A stretch of 64,000 nt of DNA from Streptomyces cadmiisoli (GTDB taxonomy: Bacteria; Actinomycetota; Actinomycetes; Streptomycetales; Streptomycetaceae): positions 6,510,001 through 6,574,000 of the forward strand of contig NZ_CP030073.1 in NCBI RefSeq assembly GCF_003261055.1, in the 5' to 3' direction. Below are positions 8,911-18,200 of the stretch, piece by piece. Position 1 is the stretch's first letter; the number at the start of each line of letters is the position of its first letter. A program made the position numbers and the translations under genes. The notes beneath the pieces are model-generated. The model was not told the origin of the DNA, ran no database searches, and worked only from the letters and a program-made list of their open reading frames with translations.

Positions 8911-11013
8911 ATGGTGACCGTGCGTCGATCAGTCGTCCCAGTCCTGTCGGCCGCCGCGCTGCTCATGGCCCCGAGCCCGGTGGCGGCACAGGAGCCCGCG
9001 CCCGCGTCGGCGTCCGCGTCAGCCACCGGATCCCCTGCCTCCGGAATCACCGGATCCAGGGGAACCATCGGAACTACCGGAACTACCGGAATCGCCGGAA
9101 CGGCTGAAGCCGCCCGAGCCGTCAACAGCGGGACGGGAGGCGGGATCGCAAGCGGGACCGCATTGGGGGCCGGGGCCGTCGGAGCGACACGGACCGCCGC
9201 CGGCACCGCGGCGGCCGCGGAATGGACGCCCCCGCTCAGCACCAGGGGCCGTTGGATCGTCGATGCCGACGGAGACCGATTCAAGCTGCGGTCCGGGAAC
9301 TGGCACGGGGCCAGCGGTACCTGGAACGGCTCGGGCAGCACGGACGACGACGCCAACCACCACGCCGGTGAGAACTCCGGCCGGATACCGCTCGGCCTGG
9401 ACCGCGCGCCCATGGCCGAGATCATCGCCGGTTTCCAGGAGATCGGGATCAACAGCATCCGGCTGCCCTTCTCCAACGAGATGATCCACGACGGCCGCCC
9501 CGTCACGGACGACAGCGTCGCGGCGAACCCCTCCCTCAGGGGAATGACCCCGCTCCAGGTCTACGACGTCGCGGTCCGTGAACTCACCGCGGCCGGACTC
9601 GCCGTGATCCTCAACAACCACACCAACACCACCCGTTGGTGCTGCGGAGTCGACGGGAACGAACGCTGGAACGCCTCGCAGTCCACTGAGACCTGGGAGA
9701 ACGACTGGCTGTTCATGGCCCGCCGCTACAAGGACAACCAGCGGGTCGTCGGCGCCGACCTCTACAACGAGGTACGGCGCAACGTCTGGGACGACCCCAA
9801 CTGGGGGTTGGGCGACAACCACGACTGGTTCACGGTCTCGCAGCGCGTGGGCGACCGCATCCTGACCGAGGCCGACCCGGACCTCCTGATCGTCGTCGAG
9901 GGGATCAACTGGACCGGCATCCCCGTCGACGGCTTCGCACACGAGCGCCCCACCCTGGAGCCCGCCCGGCACCTCTCGCACACGCTCGTCGACTCCGGCA
10001 AGCTCGTCTACTCCGCCCACTTCTACGACTACACCGGCCCCAACCACAGCGGAGCGACCGGCACAGGTGAGACCAGCGACCCCCGCTACCGCGACTTCAG
10101 CCCCGGCGAACTCATCGACGTACTCAACCGCCAGGCGTTCTTCGTCACGGCGGAGCAGGACCGGCACTTCACCGCGCCCGTGTGGATCAGCGAGTTCGGC
10201 GTCGGGGGCCGTGACGAGACCGGCGCCAAGCAACGGGCCTGGTTCGAGAACTTCGTCGACCAGTTGATCCGTACCGACGCCGACTTCGCGTACTGGCCGC
10301 TCGTCGGCTGGCACGAGGACCGCAGGGGCAACGGCTGGGCCCTGTTGCACTGGGACGCGGCGGGCCACCGCATGGGTGTGTACGACGGTGACGACTGGCG
10401 CGCCGCCGCCTGGACGCGTCTCATGGCGGCGCCCGCACGCACCGGTCATGTGGAGCCGGTAACGGAGTGGTCGATGCTGAGCCCCGACCACGGTGACGTC
10501 GTCCAGTCGCGGCGGATGCGTGCCCTGCCCGACTGGAACCCGGGCGCCCGCAAGGCCGTCTGCCCCGACGGCCAGCGGATCGTCGGTCTCGCGCACACGG
10601 GCAACCGCGCCCTGTGCTCGGACGTGTCCGCCGGCGCGCTGTGGGACGCGGCCCGCGGGCACGAGGTGGTCGTGGACGAGCGACACGTCCGACCGAGCCA
10701 GGACTGGGCCTCCGGGTACACCAAGCTCCAGTGCGCGGACGGGCAGTTCCTGATCGGGTACAGCGTCCGCGGCTCGGCGGTCTCGGCCGCCCTGTGCGCG
10801 ACCGCCCGGGCCGGTGAACTCGGCACGAGCGGCCGTACGGTCTGGTTCGACCGGGGCGACAACCGGGGTGAGGCTCCGAAGGGCGGGGACTTCGCGCACG
10901 GTCATTACAAGGGGCAGTGCGCGGACGACGAGTACGCGGCCGGGATCGCGTACACGGGGCGGTTCGGCTCGTCGCGGACCCCGGACGCGTTGTACTGCCG
11001 CAAACTGAGCTGA
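8911..11013 (+). CDS. Secreted glycoside hydrolase family 5 (cellulase-like)
   Basis: The 700-residue exported enzyme has a Sec signal peptide (residues 1-26, ending PVAAQE) and a Ser/Ala/Gly/Thr linker with TTGTTG-type repeats (27-105). The GH5 (beta/alpha)8 domain spans about 110-515. The acid/base Glu is E287 in DLYNEVRR; the nucleophile is E428 in WISEFGVGG. The [12 protein letters not shown] segment and a WPLVGW strand fit endoglucanase-type GH5 enzymes. The C-terminal 150 residues carry three cysteine-bounded repeats (starting [30 protein letters not shown]) of unknown, perhaps binding, function. It would attack beta-1,4-glucans outside the cell. The substrate is inferred from family only. 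ATG 8911 is used; GTG 8920 is possible. Confidence 0.85.
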   Translation: MVTVRRSVVPVLSAAALLMAPSPVAAQEPAPASASASATGSPASGITGSRGTIGTTGTTGIAGTAEAARAVNSGTGGGIASGTALGAGAVGATRTAAGTAAAAEWTPPLSTRGRWIVDADGDRFKLRSGNWHGASGTWNGSGSTDDDANHHAGENSGRIPLGLDRAPMAEIIAGFQEIGINSIRLPFSNEMIHDGRPVTDDSVAANPSLRGMTPLQVYDVAVRELTAAGLAVILNNHTNTTRWCCGVDGNERWNASQSTETWENDWLFMARRYKDNQRVVGADLYNEVRRNVWDDPNWGLGDNHDWFTVSQRVGDRILTEADPDLLIVVEGINWTGIPVDGFAHERPTLEPARHLSHTLVDSGKLVYSAHFYDYTGPNHSGATGTGETSDPRYRDFSPGELIDVLNRQAFFVTAEQDRHFTAPVWISEFGVGGRDETGAKQRAWFENFVDQLIRTDADFAYWPLVGWHEDRRGNGWALLHWDAAGHRMGVYDGDDWRAAAWTRLMAAPARTGHVEPVTEWSMLSPDHGDVVQSRRMRALPDWNPGARKAVCPDGQRIVGLAHTGNRALCSDVSAGALWDAARGHEVVVDERHVRPSQDWASGYTKLQCADGQFLIGYSVRGSAVSAALCATARAGELGTSGRTVWFDRGDNRGEAPKGGDFAHGHYKGQCADDEYAAGIAYTGRFGSSRTPDALYCRKLS

Positions 11014-11051
11014 CCTCGCCGCGGTGGCCGCCCCGGATCTACGGTGGAGCC

Positions 11052-12077
11052 ATGGACGGCGCCGGACTCACCGCCCTCGACCAGCGGATCGCGGGCTGCC
11101 GGGCCTGCCCGCGGCTGGTCGACTGGCGTGAGGAGGTGGCCCGCACCAAGCGGGCCGCCTTCGCCGACTGGACGTACTGGGGGCGGCCCGTACCGGGCTT
11201 CGGCCCGCCGGACGCCCGCCTGCTGATCATCGGCCTCGCCCCGGCCGCCCACGGCGGCAACCGGACGGGCCGGATGTTCACCGGCGACCGGTCGGGCGAT
11301 GTGCTGTACGAGGCGTTGTACGACGTGGGCCTCGCCTCGCAGCCCACTTCGGTCGCCGCCGGTGACGGCCTCGCGCTGTACGGCGTCCGGGTCACCGCGC
11401 CCGTCCACTGCGCCCCACCGGCGAACAAGCCCACCCCGCAGGAACGGGACACCTGCCGGCCCTGGCTCGTCGAGGAACTGCGGTTGCTGCGCCCCACCCT
11501 GCGGACGGCGGTGGTGCTGGGCGCCTTCGGCTGGCAGGCGGCGCTGCCCGCGTTCGCGGCGGCGGGCTGGACCGTGCCGAAGCCCCGGCCGGTCTTCGCC
11601 CACGGCGCGCGGGTGACCCTCGACGGCCCCGCAGCCGTGGACGGACCGGTCGGACGCACCGGGGGTGGAGGCGACGGCCGCGGGGGAGGCTACGGTGGCG
11701 CTGACGGCCGCGGTGGGGGTGAGGGTACCGGTGGGAGCGACGTCTCACGCGGAGCCCGAGACCCGGGCGCAGCTGACGACCTTCGCGGAGCTGATGACCT
11801 CGGCGGAGGCGACGCCTCGCTCGGAGGCGAAGGCTCCCGCAGACGCGAAGGCCCTGGACGAGCCCCAGGCCCCGGCGGAGCCGACGACTCCGGCGGAGCC
11901 GACGACCCCCGCGGAATCGCGTGCTCGGCCCGGTTCGGTGGGCCCGGGCGGATCGAGCTGTTCGGCTGCTTCCACGTCAGTCAGCGCAACACGTTCACCG
12001 GTCGGCTCACCCCCGCGATGCTGCGCGACGTGCTGCGCGCGGCGGCGCTGGCGGCGGGCCTGGCGCCGAGAGATTGA
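11052..12077 (+). CDS. Uracil-DNA glycosylase family protein with glycine-rich insertion
   Basis: The N-terminal 195 residues and the last 48 form a UdgB/family 4-5 uracil-DNA glycosylase: [42 protein letters not shown] and the C-terminal [19 protein letters not shown]. Such enzymes remove uracil or deaminated bases from DNA. Family members lack the insertion seen here of about 100 residues (bases about 11631-11935) rich in Gly, Asp and Arg, such as [14 protein letters not shown], just before the C-terminal catalytic motif. The frame stays open and both flanks are conserved, so the gene looks intact. The ATG at 11052 follows GGTGGAGCC. Confidence 0.85.
   Translation: MDGAGLTALDQRIAGCRACPRLVDWREEVARTKRAAFADWTYWGRPVPGFGPPDARLLIIGLAPAAHGGNRTGRMFTGDRSGDVLYEALYDVGLASQPTSVAAGDGLALYGVRVTAPVHCAPPANKPTPQERDTCRPWLVEELRLLRPTLRTAVVLGAFGWQAALPAFAAAGWTVPKPRPVFAHGARVTLDGPAAVDGPVGRTGGGGDGRGGGYGGADGRGGGEGTGGSDVSRGARDPGAADDLRGADDLGGGDASLGGEGSRRREGPGRAPGPGGADDSGGADDPRGIACSARFGGPGRIELFGCFHVSQRNTFTGRLTPAMLRDVLRAAALAAGLAPRD
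11631..11935 (+). repeat. Low-complexity insertion inside the uracil-DNA glycosylase gene
   Basis: Degenerate short repeats on the theme GGCGGAGGCGA / GCGGAGCCGACGA run through about 300 bp and encode a Gly/Asp/Arg-rich linker. The block interrupts an otherwise well conserved enzyme between its FAHG segment and its C-terminal [10 protein letters not shown] motif. Confidence 0.7.
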
Positions 12078-12239
12078 CCGGACGGGGCCGGCACAGCAGC
12101 CCCGCGGCGCCCCACCGCACCCAGGTGAGTGCACGCCGAGTCCTGATCCACGGCCGGACAAAACGCTACGCCCGCGGCCGGGGCGCGCATTACGCTTCCG
12201 GCGACTTCCGAGCCCCGTCCCCCTGTTGGAGCCGCAGCC

Positions 12240-13025
12240 GTGCCGTCCCTCAGCGACCAAAAATTCCTCGCCCGCACCACCGACCGGCTCGCCGCCCTGC
12301 CCACCGTCCGGGCCGTCGCGCTCGGCGGTTCGCGGGCCGAGGGAACCCATCGCCCCGACAGCGACTGGGACATGGCCGTCTACTACCGCGGCGACTTCGA
12401 CCCGGCCGACTTGCGCGCCGTGGGCTGGGAGGGCGAGGTCTCGGAGGTCGGCGGATGGGGCGGCGGCGTCTTCAACGGGGGCGCCTGGCTGACGATCGAC
12501 GGACGGCGGGTCGATGTGCACTACCGCGATCTCGACGTGGTGGAGCACGAGCTGGCGCGGGCGGAGCAGGGCCGGTTCCGGGTGGAGCCGCTGATGTTCC
12601 ACCTCGCCGGGATCCCGACCTATCTGTTGGTCGCGGAGCTGGCGATCAACCGGGTGCTGAGGGGTGATGTGCCGCGGCCGGCGGCGTACCCGGAGAAGCT
12701 GCGGGCGACGGCGTGCGAGCGGTGGTACGGCACCGCCTGCGCCACGCTCGCCTACGCCAAGGCCCATCACGCTCCCGCCGCGCGCCGCACCGAACTCGCC
12801 GGTGCGCTCGCCGTCGCCGCCGTGCACACCGGTCACGCGGTGCTGGCGGCCCGCGGGGAGTGGGTGACGAACGAGAAGCGGCTCCTCGAACGCGCCGGGC
12901 TGCGGGCCGTCGACGACGTCGTCACATCCCTGGGAGGCGACCGGGACCACATGATCCGGGCGGTCGCCGTGGCGGAGGCACTGTTCGAGCGGTCCGTGGC
13001 GGCGGCGTCGGCGCCCCGGGGATGA
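12240..13025 (+). CDS. Nucleotidyltransferase-fold protein
   Basis: The 261-residue protein has a polymerase-beta-type nucleotidyltransferase signature at residues 29-46, GGSRAEGTHRPDSDWDMA. The Gly-Ser and the two Asp residues would bind nucleotide-metal; a third acidic position may be D84 in RVDVHYRD. A helical C-terminal half (from about residue 130) resembles the accessory domain of antibiotic-modifying or minimal nucleotidyltransferases. Whether it adenylates a small molecule, RNA or protein cannot be told. No HEPN antitoxin-type partner sits beside it, which argues against a classical MNT-HEPN pair. Start GTG 12240. Confidence 0.72.
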   Translation: MPSLSDQKFLARTTDRLAALPTVRAVALGGSRAEGTHRPDSDWDMAVYYRGDFDPADLRAVGWEGEVSEVGGWGGGVFNGGAWLTIDGRRVDVHYRDLDVVEHELARAEQGRFRVEPLMFHLAGIPTYLLVAELAINRVLRGDVPRPAAYPEKLRATACERWYGTACATLAYAKAHHAPAARRTELAGALAVAAVHTGHAVLAARGEWVTNEKRLLERAGLRAVDDVVTSLGGDRDHMIRAVAVAEALFERSVAAASAPRG

Positions 13026-13086
13026 CGCCGTCCCGTCCTTCGCCGTTCGGCTCGGTCACCCGAGCACACCGTCGTACGTTGGCGGG

Positions 13087-14454
13087 ATGACACCTTCTCC
13101 CGCCGACCTCGTCATCACGGGGTGCACCGTCCTCGTGCACGACGGAGGGGACGACCACCCGGAGCGGATCGGCTTCCGCGAGGACGCCGCGATCGTCGTG
13201 CGGTCCGGCGTCGTCGAGTCCGTCATCGACGCCGACGAGGCGGCCGGCCTGCCCGCGGTCGAACGTCTCGACGCCCGCGGCCAGGTCGCGATGCCCGGAC
13301 TGATCAACTGCCACACCCACGCCCCGATGGTCGCGCTGCGCGGCGCCGCGGAGGACCTGCCCACCGAGGAGTGGTTCAACGATGTCGTCTGGCCGGTCGA
13401 GTCCAACCTCACGGAACGGGACGTGGAGCTGGGGGCCCGGCTCGCCTGCGCCGAGATGATCCGGGCCGGCGTCACCTGCTTCGCGGACCACTACTTCGCG
13501 ATGGACGCGGTCGCCGCCGTCGTCGAGGAGTGCGGCATCCGCGCCCATCTGGGCGAGGCCTACTTCTCCTCCCAGGGCCCAGGGGGGCGCGAGAAGAGCC
13601 TGGAGTTCGCGCTGCGGCACCGGGGCGCCGCCGGCGGCCGGATCACCACCGCCCTCGCCCCGCACGCCCCGTACACCGTGACCGACGCCGACCTCGCCGC
13701 CACCGCCGAACTCGCCCGCGCGCACGATCTGCCCGTGCACATCCACGCAGCCGAGAACCGCGACCAGACCGACACCAGCCTCGCCCGGTACGGCGTCACC
13801 CCCGTCGAGGTCCTGCACCGCACCGGACTCCTCGGGGAGACCGACCTGCTCCTCGCCCACGGCACCGGCATCCACGACCGCGACCTGCCCCTGCTGGAAC
13901 GCGCGAACACCCGCACCGCCGTCGCCACCGCGCCACGCGGCTACCTGAAGTTCGGCTGGCCCACCACCACGCCCGTGCGCGCCCTGCGCTCCATCGGCAT
14001 CCCGGTCGGACTCGCCACCGACGGCGCCGCCTCCAACAACTCCCTCGACGTGTGGGAGTCGATGGCGCTCACCGCGCTGATCCAGAAGTCCACCGAGGGC
14101 GACCCCCGCTGGCTGACGGCCCGGCAGGCACTGCACCACGCCACCGTGCAGAGCGCCCGTGCCGTCGGCCTCGGGGACACCGTGGGCCGTATCGCGCCGG
14201 GGCTGCGGGCAGACATCGTCCTGGTCGGGCTCGATGGTCCGCACACCCAGCCCGTCCACGACCTCGCGGCCACCCTGGTGCACAGCGCCCGTTCCAGCGA
14301 CGTCCGTACCACCGTCGTCGACGGGCGGATCCTGATGCGGGACCGGGAACTGCTGACGCTCGACGTCGCCCCGGTCGTGGGGGAGTTGACGCGGCGCACG
14401 CCGGCCCTGCTGGACCGCGGTCACGGCCGGAGGATCCAGGAGTACGACACCTGA
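13087..14454 (+). CDS. Amidohydrolase, chlorohydrolase/adenosylhomocysteine deaminase-like
   Basis: The 455-residue TIM-barrel metal-dependent hydrolase has an N-terminal beta-sandwich (LVITGCTVLVHDGG). It shows the metal ligands MPGLINCHTHAPM, VHIHAAEN and LLLAHGTG, and LATDGAASNN with the catalytic Asp, then a closing sandwich strand (RIAPGLRADIVLVGLDG). The pattern fits the TrzN/MtaD branch, in which 5'-methylthioadenosine/S-adenosylhomocysteine deaminases are common. A deaminase of purine-like nucleosides is therefore likely but unproved. The ATG at 13087 lies 61 bp after the nucleotidyltransferase gene. Confidence 0.85.
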   Translation: MTPSPADLVITGCTVLVHDGGDDHPERIGFREDAAIVVRSGVVESVIDADEAAGLPAVERLDARGQVAMPGLINCHTHAPMVALRGAAEDLPTEEWFNDVVWPVESNLTERDVELGARLACAEMIRAGVTCFADHYFAMDAVAAVVEECGIRAHLGEAYFSSQGPGGREKSLEFALRHRGAAGGRITTALAPHAPYTVTDADLAATAELARAHDLPVHIHAAENRDQTDTSLARYGVTPVEVLHRTGLLGETDLLLAHGTGIHDRDLPLLERANTRTAVATAPRGYLKFGWPTTTPVRALRSIGIPVGLATDGAASNNSLDVWESMALTALIQKSTEGDPRWLTARQALHHATVQSARAVGLGDTVGRIAPGLRADIVLVGLDGPHTQPVHDLAATLVHSARSSDVRTTVVDGRILMRDRELLTLDVAPVVGELTRRTPALLDRGHGRRIQEYDT

Positions 14455-14562
14455 GCCGGACCGCACCGGAGAAGTACGCCGGAAAAATCTTCCGGAACCG
14501 CGATGAGTTCCGCCCCGCCGGACGGTCACCACTTCGAACGGGACCGTTGTACAGGAGGGACC

Positions 14563-15252
14563 ATGTCGCTTCCGGAGATCGCTTCGCGCGAGGAGTGGCG
14601 CAAGGCGCGGGAGGAACTGCTGGTCAAGGAGAAGGCGGCGACACGCGCGCGTGACGCGCTCAATGCCGAGCGGCGTCGGCTGCCGATGGTCGAGATCGAC
14701 ACCGAGTACGTGTTCGAGGGGGGTGACGGCAAGGCCACCCTGCTCGACCTCTTCGAAGGCCGCGACCAGCTCGTCGTGTACCACTTCATGTTCGCGCCCG
14801 AGTGGGAGAGCGGCTGCCGCAGCTGCTCGGCCTTCCTCGACCAGGTCGGGCACCTCGCGCACCTGCACGCGCGCGGGACCACGTTCGCGGCCGTGTCCAG
14901 GGCGCCGTATCCGAGGATCCTGCCGTTCAAGGCGCGGATGGGGTGGACGCTGCCCTGGTACTCGTCCTTCGGGAACGACTTCAACCAGGACTTCGAGGTC
15001 ACCCTGGACAGTGCGGGGGAGCTCGTCGAACGGCCGGGCGTGAGCTGCTTCCTGCGGGACCGGGACCGGGTCTTCCACACCTACTCGGCGTACGAACGCG
15101 GGCTGGACGGACTCGGCTCGACCGGCAGTTTCCTCGATCTGACGGCCCTGGGCCGGCAGGAGGAGTGGGAGGAGCCGAAGGGACGGGCCTCGGCCTTCGG
15201 GGCGCCCGCGGGCTCCGAGCGGATCCGGTACCACGACGAGTACGAGGAGTGA
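14563..15252 (+). CDS. DUF899 thioredoxin-fold protein
   Basis: The 229-residue protein belongs to the DUF899 family of thioredoxin-like proteins. Landmarks are EWRKAREELLVKEKAATRARDALNAERRRLP at the N-terminus, YHFMFAPEWESGCRSCSAFLDQ with a Cys-Arg-Ser-Cys pair near residue 88, and the C-terminal NDFNQDFEVTLD. CxxC at that position suggests a thiol redox role. The ATG at 14563 is chosen for its GGAGG six nt upstream, over an in-frame start at 14503. The gene stands alone downstream of the amidohydrolase. Confidence 0.82.
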   Translation: MSLPEIASREEWRKAREELLVKEKAATRARDALNAERRRLPMVEIDTEYVFEGGDGKATLLDLFEGRDQLVVYHFMFAPEWESGCRSCSAFLDQVGHLAHLHARGTTFAAVSRAPYPRILPFKARMGWTLPWYSSFGNDFNQDFEVTLDSAGELVERPGVSCFLRDRDRVFHTYSAYERGLDGLGSTGSFLDLTALGRQEEWEEPKGRASAFGAPAGSERIRYHDEYEE

Positions 15253-15407
15253 AACGGTCCGTAACGGAGAAGCCGGATTCCGTGCGACGCTCCTCACATT
15301 TCGGTGTGAACGTGTGTCAACTACGTCTCAGTCCCGTCACTTCGCGAAGCCGTTCTCCTCTGGAAGGCGTTAACTCCAACAAGTACGACGCTTTCTGGAG
15401 GTGCGAG

Positions 15408-15584
15408 GTGGTGAACGTGCGAAGGGTGCTCGAACGCTTTCCCGCAGGCGGGCCGCGAGGATCGTGGCCGGCGGAGGAGTTCGCGCAGGCACGTCGGCTG
15501 GAGGGCCTGCCCGCCGAGGTCGTCATGGACCTCGCCACGGACACGTTCCTGGTGATCGTCCGGGGCGGCGACGTCATGGAGTGA
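15408..15584 (+). CDS. Small conserved-type hypothetical protein (58 aa)
   Basis: A 58-residue frame starts at a GTG with GGAG seven nt upstream and encodes VVNVRRVLERFPAGG at its N-terminus and DLATDTFLVIVRGGDVME at its C-terminus. The RBS, GC bias and clean termination support it as a real gene. I do not recognise the family. It has no membrane segment, cysteine or catalytic signature. The 155 bp upstream hold no other frame and probably its promoter. Confidence 0.55.
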   Translation: MVNVRRVLERFPAGGPRGSWPAEEFAQARRLEGLPAEVVMDLATDTFLVIVRGGDVME

Positions 15585-15653
15585 GCCGCTCCGGTCCGCC
15601 GTCCGCGCGGCGCCCGCCCGCGGTGCCGTACGGCCCCGGGCAGGTCCGGCGGC

Positions 15654-16088
15654 TCAGGCGCTGACCACCCGCGACCACGTGGGCGTCGTACCCATGATCC
15701 GGCACAGCGCCAGGTAGAGCGGGATCGGCGGGGTGTACGGGAACGTGCCGTCAGGGCGGTGGATCAGGCGCGGGGTGTGCGGGACCAGCGCCCCGGTGGC
15801 GTAGCGCGCGGGGGACGGCCACTCCAGGGCGTAGTCGGAGTCGGACGGGACCAGCCACCACCAGTGCGCCTCGTCTGCGTAGACGCACCCCACGCGGGGC
15901 AGCCGGGGCAGAACGAGCGGGCCGAAGCGGGCGGGAACCGCCACCGCGTCGCAGCCCAGCGGGGCCGTCATGCCGTCCGGCACGGACAGCCGTCGCGGCG
16001 GGTCCGCGGGGCGCAGCCCGCGTCCCAGACGGACCAAGGTGTCCAGACTGAGGATCGGTCCACCTCCGGTCGCGGCGCTCACACCCAT
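15654..16088 (-). CDS. Conserved hypothetical protein next to ATP-binding regulator
   Basis: The 144-residue protein has no recognised catalytic motif. Visible features are the Trp cluster DEAHWWWLVPSDSDYALEWP and the C-terminal PIPLYLALCRIMGTTPTWSRVVSA. Its ATG overlaps the end of the upstream ATPase gene by 10 nt, so the two are translationally coupled. That coupling suggests a functional partner of the ATPase. In Streptomyces such proteins recur beside RsbW-type ATPases and WhiJ-like regulators; the function is unknown. Confidence 0.7.
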   Translation of the reverse strand: MGVSAATGGGPILSLDTLVRLGRGLRPADPPRRLSVPDGMTAPLGCDAVAVPARFGPLVLPRLPRVGCVYADEAHWWWLVPSDSDYALEWPSPARYATGALVPHTPRLIHRPDGTFPYTPPIPLYLALCRIMGTTPTWSRVVSA

Positions 16089-16711
16089 TCGGCCCCCGTC
16101 TCGTGCTGCGATGCCTCAGGTACCACCGGGTACGCGCGCTGGTGCGCCTCGTCCTCGTCGTCCGAACCGCCGGACGGACCCGGCTTGGGGCGGGCGCCCC
16201 AGCCGAGATCGTCGTGCGGCGCCTCGGACCGGCGCGGCAGCTCGGCCCAGACCAGCAGGCCCGGACCGTGCTCGTGCGCGCCCCAGGAGTGCGCGAGGGC
16301 GTCGACGAGGAGCAATCCCCTCCCGTGCTCCTCCTCGGGCCTGGGCGGGGACGGGTGGGGAGCACCCGGAGCGCACCCCTCGTCACGTACCGCAATCCGC
16401 ACCACTTCGTCGCCGTCGTGCAGCTCGCAGACGACGACGTCGCTCGCGGTGTGCATGATCGCGTTCGTGACCAGCTCCGACACCACCAGGGCGGCCGTGT
16501 CGCAGGTGTCCTCGCACACCGACCAGCCGGTCAGCCGGGAACGCGTCAGACGTCTGGCCTGAGCGGGGGAACCCGGACGAGCGGCCAGTTCGAAGCGGAA
16601 CCGGCGCCCGGCAGCCACCCCCAGGGGGTCGGCTCCCGAAGCGGCGCCGAGGCCGAAACGGCCCACGGCGGCGTTTGTTCCTAAGGGCGCGGACGGAATC
16701 ACGCTTGCCAC
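16079..16711 (-). CDS. Anti-sigma-factor-like ATP-binding protein (HATPase fold)
   Basis: The protein has a GHKL/HATPase_c_2 fold. The N-box is VVSELVTNAIMHTASDVVV, the D-box is IAVRDEGCAPGAP and the G-box is EEEHGRGLLLVDALAHSWG. These RsbW/SpoIIAB-type proteins often act as serine kinases of anti-anti-sigma factors, or in Streptomyces as AbaA/WhiJ-cluster regulators. No partner STAS protein is adjacent. A GTG at 16711 is used. A TTG at 16738 would also be in frame, but it lies inside a perfect palindrome that is more likely a promoter/operator. The acidic tail DDEDEAHQRAYPV is variable. Confidence 0.8.
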   Translation of the reverse strand: MASVIPSAPLGTNAAVGRFGLGAASGADPLGVAAGRRFRFELAARPGSPAQARRLTRSRLTGWSVCEDTCDTAALVVSELVTNAIMHTASDVVVCELHDGDEVVRIAVRDEGCAPGAPHPSPPRPEEEHGRGLLLVDALAHSWGAHEHGPGLLVWAELPRRSEAPHDDLGWGARPKPGPSGGSDDEDEAHQRAYPVVPEASQHETGAEWV

Positions 16712-16727
16712 TATCTCCCCGCCGTGA

Positions 16728-16763
16728 ACACTTGGCAAGTGTCACTCTGAAAATTGCAGAGTG
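16728..16763. promoter_or_regulatory. Two abutting inverted repeats upstream of the ATPase gene
   Basis: A 15-bp palindrome ACACTTG-G-CAAGTGT (16728-16742) is directly followed by CACTCTG-N7-CAGAGTG (16743-16763). They lie in the divergent region between the ATPase and the WhiJ-like regulator and look like operator sites. Confidence 0.55.
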
Positions 16764-16850
16764 CTGTATGACGCGGTGAAGGGTCGTGGCACACTGCTCG
16801 CAACAGCATGTGAAGCGGCGCCAGTTGGGATCGCCGGAGGTCACCCCCGG

Positions 16851-16874
16851 TCTTCGAATGGATCTTCGAATGGC
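16851..16874. repeat. 12-bp direct repeat in the divergent regulatory region
   Basis: TCTTCGAATGGA (16851-16862) is repeated as TCTTCGAATGGC (16863-16874). It lies 99 bp upstream of the WhiJ-like start and could be a paired binding site. Confidence 0.5.
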
Positions 16875-16972
16875 GCCGCTGGGCTGTGCAGATGCGGGCC
16901 GTGCGGTCGTCGCGGGCCGCGGCAGGTTTCGTCAGAGTCCAGAGTTCAGAGTTCCGTGTGTGGAGGTGCAGC

Positions 16973-17833
16973 GTGAGCGAACCGCGGTCCGCGCCGACCG
17001 TCGGTCAGGTCGTCCTCGGCCGCCGCTTGCAGGACCTGCGGGAACGCGCCGGCCTCAAGCGGGAGGAGGCGGCCCGCGTCCTGCGCGTCGCCCCCGCGAC
17101 CGTCCGCCGTATGGAGACGGCCGAGGTCTCGCTCAAGATCCCGTACCTCCAGCTGCTCCTGAAGGCCTACGGTGTGCCCGACGACGAGGCCGAGGCCTTC
17201 GTGCAGCTCGCCGAGGACGCCAACAAGCCCGGCTGGTGGCAGCGGTTCCACGACATCCTGCCCGGCTGGTTCTCCATGTACGTCAGCCTGGAGGGGGCCG
17301 CCGCCCTCATCCGCAGCTACGAACCGCACTTCGTGCCCGGCCTCCTCCAGACCGAGGAGTACGCGCGCGGGGTGCTGCGATCGGGCGCCGTCGGACAGAC
17401 CCGGCCCGAGGACATCGAGCGTCACGTCGACCTGCGCATGCAGCGCCAGGCACTCCTCACCCGCCAGGACGCACCCCGGCTGTGGGTCGTGATGGACGAG
17501 ACGGTGCTGCTCCGCCCCGTCGGCGGCCCGGAGGTGATGCGGGCCCAGATCGGCAGACTGCTCGACGCCACGAAGCTGCCCAACGTGACGCTCCAGGTCG
17601 TCCCGTTCGCGACGGGACCGCATCCCGGCACGTACGGGCCCTTCGTGCTGTTCCGATTCGCCATGCCCGAACTTCCGGACATGGTCTACAGCGAGTACCT
17701 GACCGGCGCCGTCTACCTCGACGCGCGCGCCGAGGTGGCGACCCATCTCGAGGTCATGGACCGCATGGCGGCGCAGGCCGCCACGGCACATCGCACGAAG
17801 GAGATCCTCCGGGATCTCCGCAAGGAGTTGTGA
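16973..17833 (+). CDS. WhiJ-like XRE-family regulator with DUF5753
   Basis: The 286-residue regulator has an N-terminal helix-turn-helix (residues about 10-65, VLGRRLQDLRERAGLKREEAARVLRVAPATVRRME). The rest is a DUF5753 domain with the tell-tale SYEPHFVPGLLQTEEYARGVL and LTRQDAPRLWVVMDETVLLRPVGG. This is the WhiJ/BldB-context regulator class of Streptomyces, of which dozens of paralogues occur, each usually paired with a DUF397 protein and an RsbW-like ATPase. All three are present here. GTG 16973 has GGAGG seven nt upstream. It probably represses its own divergent region. Confidence 0.9.
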   Translation: MSEPRSAPTVGQVVLGRRLQDLRERAGLKREEAARVLRVAPATVRRMETAEVSLKIPYLQLLLKAYGVPDDEAEAFVQLAEDANKPGWWQRFHDILPGWFSMYVSLEGAAALIRSYEPHFVPGLLQTEEYARGVLRSGAVGQTRPEDIERHVDLRMQRQALLTRQDAPRLWVVMDETVLLRPVGGPEVMRAQIGRLLDATKLPNVTLQVVPFATGPHPGTYGPFVLFRFAMPELPDMVYSEYLTGAVYLDARAEVATHLEVMDRMAAQAATAHRTKEILRDLRKEL

Positions 17834-18109
17834 ATGGATCGCAGGATGTCCCACCCCGGGCCGCGGAACCGCAGCGAGCGGATCTACAACGGCATGCCCG
17901 CCCGGGAACTGGGCAGCGAGGGCTGGCACAAGCCGTGGAGCGGCGGCAACGGGGGCAACTGTCTGGAAGCCATGAAACTGGCCGACGGCCGTATCGCGGT
18001 CCGGCAGTCCACCGACCCCGACGGACCGGCACTGATCTACACCTCCGACGAGATGACCGCGTTCATCGAGGGCGCCAAGGCGGGTGAGGCGGACTTCCTG
18101 CTGTCCTGA
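17834..18109 (+). CDS. DUF397 protein, partner of WhiJ-like regulator
   Basis: This 91-residue protein belongs to DUF397, shown by WHKPWSGGNGGNCLEAMKLADGRIAVRQSTDPDGPALIY and the ending FIEGAKAGEADFLL. The ATG follows directly on the regulator's stop codon, with AAGGAG seven nt upstream, so the pair is co-translated. In characterised systems of this kind the small protein modulates the DNA binding of its cognate WhiJ-like protein; that is inferred here from context. The N-terminal 25 residues are less conserved. ATG 17846 is an alternative start. Confidence 0.88.
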   Translation: MDRRMSHPGPRNRSERIYNGMPARELGSEGWHKPWSGGNGGNCLEAMKLADGRIAVRQSTDPDGPALIYTSDEMTAFIEGAKAGEADFLLS

Positions 18110-18200
18110 ACCAGCAGACCGATTCTTTGCTCATGGCTCAACTTCCTTATCTTGGTTCCGAATTGATCACCAACCGTGCTCGACGCCTACGGAGTGCCTC

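Noticed and set aside
11665..12492. Alternative frame through the uracil-DNA glycosylase insertion
   Set aside because: It is low complexity (A/P/T/E repeats), has no RBS and cuts across the conserved C-terminal motif of the glycosylase.
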